Positions 7,074 through 7,807 of a stretch of 7,807 bases of DNA are shown one piece after another. The stretch is from an uncultured Tepidimonas sp. (GTDB taxonomy: Bacteria > Pseudomonadota > Gammaproteobacteria > Burkholderiales > Burkholderiaceae_C), in contig CALEDU010000225.1 of the NCBI GenBank assembly GCA_937949455.1, positions 1-7,807 of the forward strand, given 5' to 3'. The position numbers and the translations under genes are program-made. The notes under the pieces are model-generated. The model was not told the DNA's origin. It searched no databases and saw only the letters and a list, made by a program, of their open reading frames with translations. The stretch's first letter is position 1; each line of letters begins with the position of its first letter.

Positions 7074-7807
7074 GCACCGCCGTCGCCCCCCCTCCTGTAT
7101 CCGTGACCGACGACGCCCCGCCGCGGGACGCGGCCTCGGTCGTCCTCATCCGTGATGGGGCACCGGGCTTGCAGGTGCTGCTGTTGCGGCGGCATCCCCA
7201 TTCGCGCGTGCTGGGCGGGATGTATGTGTTCCCCGGTGGCAAGGTGGATGCCGACGACGCCGCGCCTGAATGGGCTGCGTTGCTGGACCAGCCGCCGTCG
7301 AGCTTGCTGGAACGGCTCGGCGAGCCCGCGCTCTCGCCGGCTGCCGCGCAGGCGCTGTTCGTCGCCGCCGCCCGCGAACTGTGGGAGGAGGCTGGCGTGG
7401 CCTTGGTGGACGTCCCGCTGCCCCGCGTCGCGGACGAGCCTGCCGATGCCGCTCGCCCCTGGCGCACACGGCTGGCCCAGGCCGGCGCGCGCCTCACCAC
7501 GGCGGCGCTGCGCCCCTGGTCGCGCTGGATCACCCCACGCAACCCGCCCGTGGGCACACCGCGCTTCGACACCCGTTTCTTCCTCGCCTGTCTGCCCCGA
7601 GGCGCGCAGGCTCGGCACGACGCCTTCGAGGCCAGCGACAGCGCCTGGATGACACCGCGCGAGGCCCTAGCCCGTTATTGGGCGCGCGAGATCGAACTGA
7701 TCCCGCCCCAGCTCATGGGGCTGGCGCAACTGGCCCGGCATGCCGATGCCGCGTCGGCGTGGGCCGAGGCGGCCGATCGCGCGCCCCCGTGCATACTGCC
7801 GCAGCCC
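7070..7807 (+). CDS. NUDT19-like Nudix hydrolase, 3' end outside window
   Basis: 246 residues are visible with no stop before the right edge. The start ATG (7070-7072) overlaps the thiL stop by four bases. The N-terminus has a short Pro/Ala/Asp-rich leader, then [43 protein letters not shown] (about 21-63) and, about 40 residues later, [13 protein letters not shown] (100-112). The Nudix signature GX5EX7REUXEEXGU is thus split: PGGKVD (55-60) and R102-E103, E106-E107 are separated by an insertion. That layout matches NUDT19/NUDT7-type enzymes that hydrolyse CoA and acyl-CoA diphosphates, so a CoA-diphosphatase role is plausible but inferred. Further family-like segments are [26 protein letters not shown] and [17 protein letters not shown]. 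Coupling to thiL may reflect only shared expression; an involvement in thiamine diphosphate metabolism is speculative. Confidence 0.9.
   Translation, partial: MSTAVAPPPVSVTDDAPPRDAASVVLIRDGAPGLQVLLLRRHPHSRVLGGMYVFPGGKVDADDAAPEWAALLDQPPSSLLERLGEPALSPAAAQALFVAAARELWEEAGVALVDVPLPRVADEPADAARPWRTRLAQAGARLTTAALRPWSRWITPRNPPVGTPRFDTRFFLACLPRGAQARHDAFEASDSAWMTPREALARYWAREIELIPPQLMGLAQLARHADAASAWAEAADRAPPCILPQP

Noticed and set aside
1..7807. CRISPR arrays, tRNA or rRNA genes, insertion sequences
   Set aside because: No regularly spaced repeats, cloverleaf-like sequence, transposase or terminal inverted repeats were seen by eye.

Overview
The window is GC-rich DNA (roughly two thirds G+C by eye) whose protein sequences look betaproteobacterial, most likely Burkholderiales (Comamonadaceae or a relative). 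The basis is the style of Ssb, Rpe, ThiL and the exported metallo-beta-lactamase-fold protein, the YajR-like MFS gene next to ssb, and dense coding with many long antisense shadow frames. Species cannot be fixed from sequence alone.

Layout. Five genes are on the minus strand, read right to left: rpe (5232-5909), a chemoreceptor gene broken by a one-base frameshift (2817-5194), a YajR-like MFS transporter (1534-2763), ssb (945-1436), and an exported MBL-fold protein whose 3' end leaves the window (1-841). Gaps between them are 37, 53, 97 and 103 bases. The first three may share a transcript, while the two longer gaps hold inverted repeats and could carry their own signals. On the plus strand, thiL (6039-7073) diverges from rpe across 129 bases and overlaps by four bases (ATGA) with a NUDT19-like Nudix hydrolase that runs off the right edge. 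There is no gene-free stretch longer than 300 bases, and I saw no rRNA, tRNA, CRISPR array, insertion sequence or attachment site.

Function. Most of the content is housekeeping: pentose phosphate epimerase, thiamine diphosphate synthesis, single-stranded DNA binding. The genes do not form one obvious pathway. The chemoreceptor stands out. It has a long periplasmic helical region, a HAMP and signalling domain, and then a Cache-type sensor at the cytoplasmic C-terminus. It is interrupted exactly in the conserved hairpin tip by what looks like one missing G. The second oddity is the MBL-fold protein, which lacks the first two histidines of the metal-binding motif but keeps the rest.

I found no convincing sign of a new multi-gene system. 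The points most worth following are the frameshift, the C-terminal Cache domain and the altered MBL motif.
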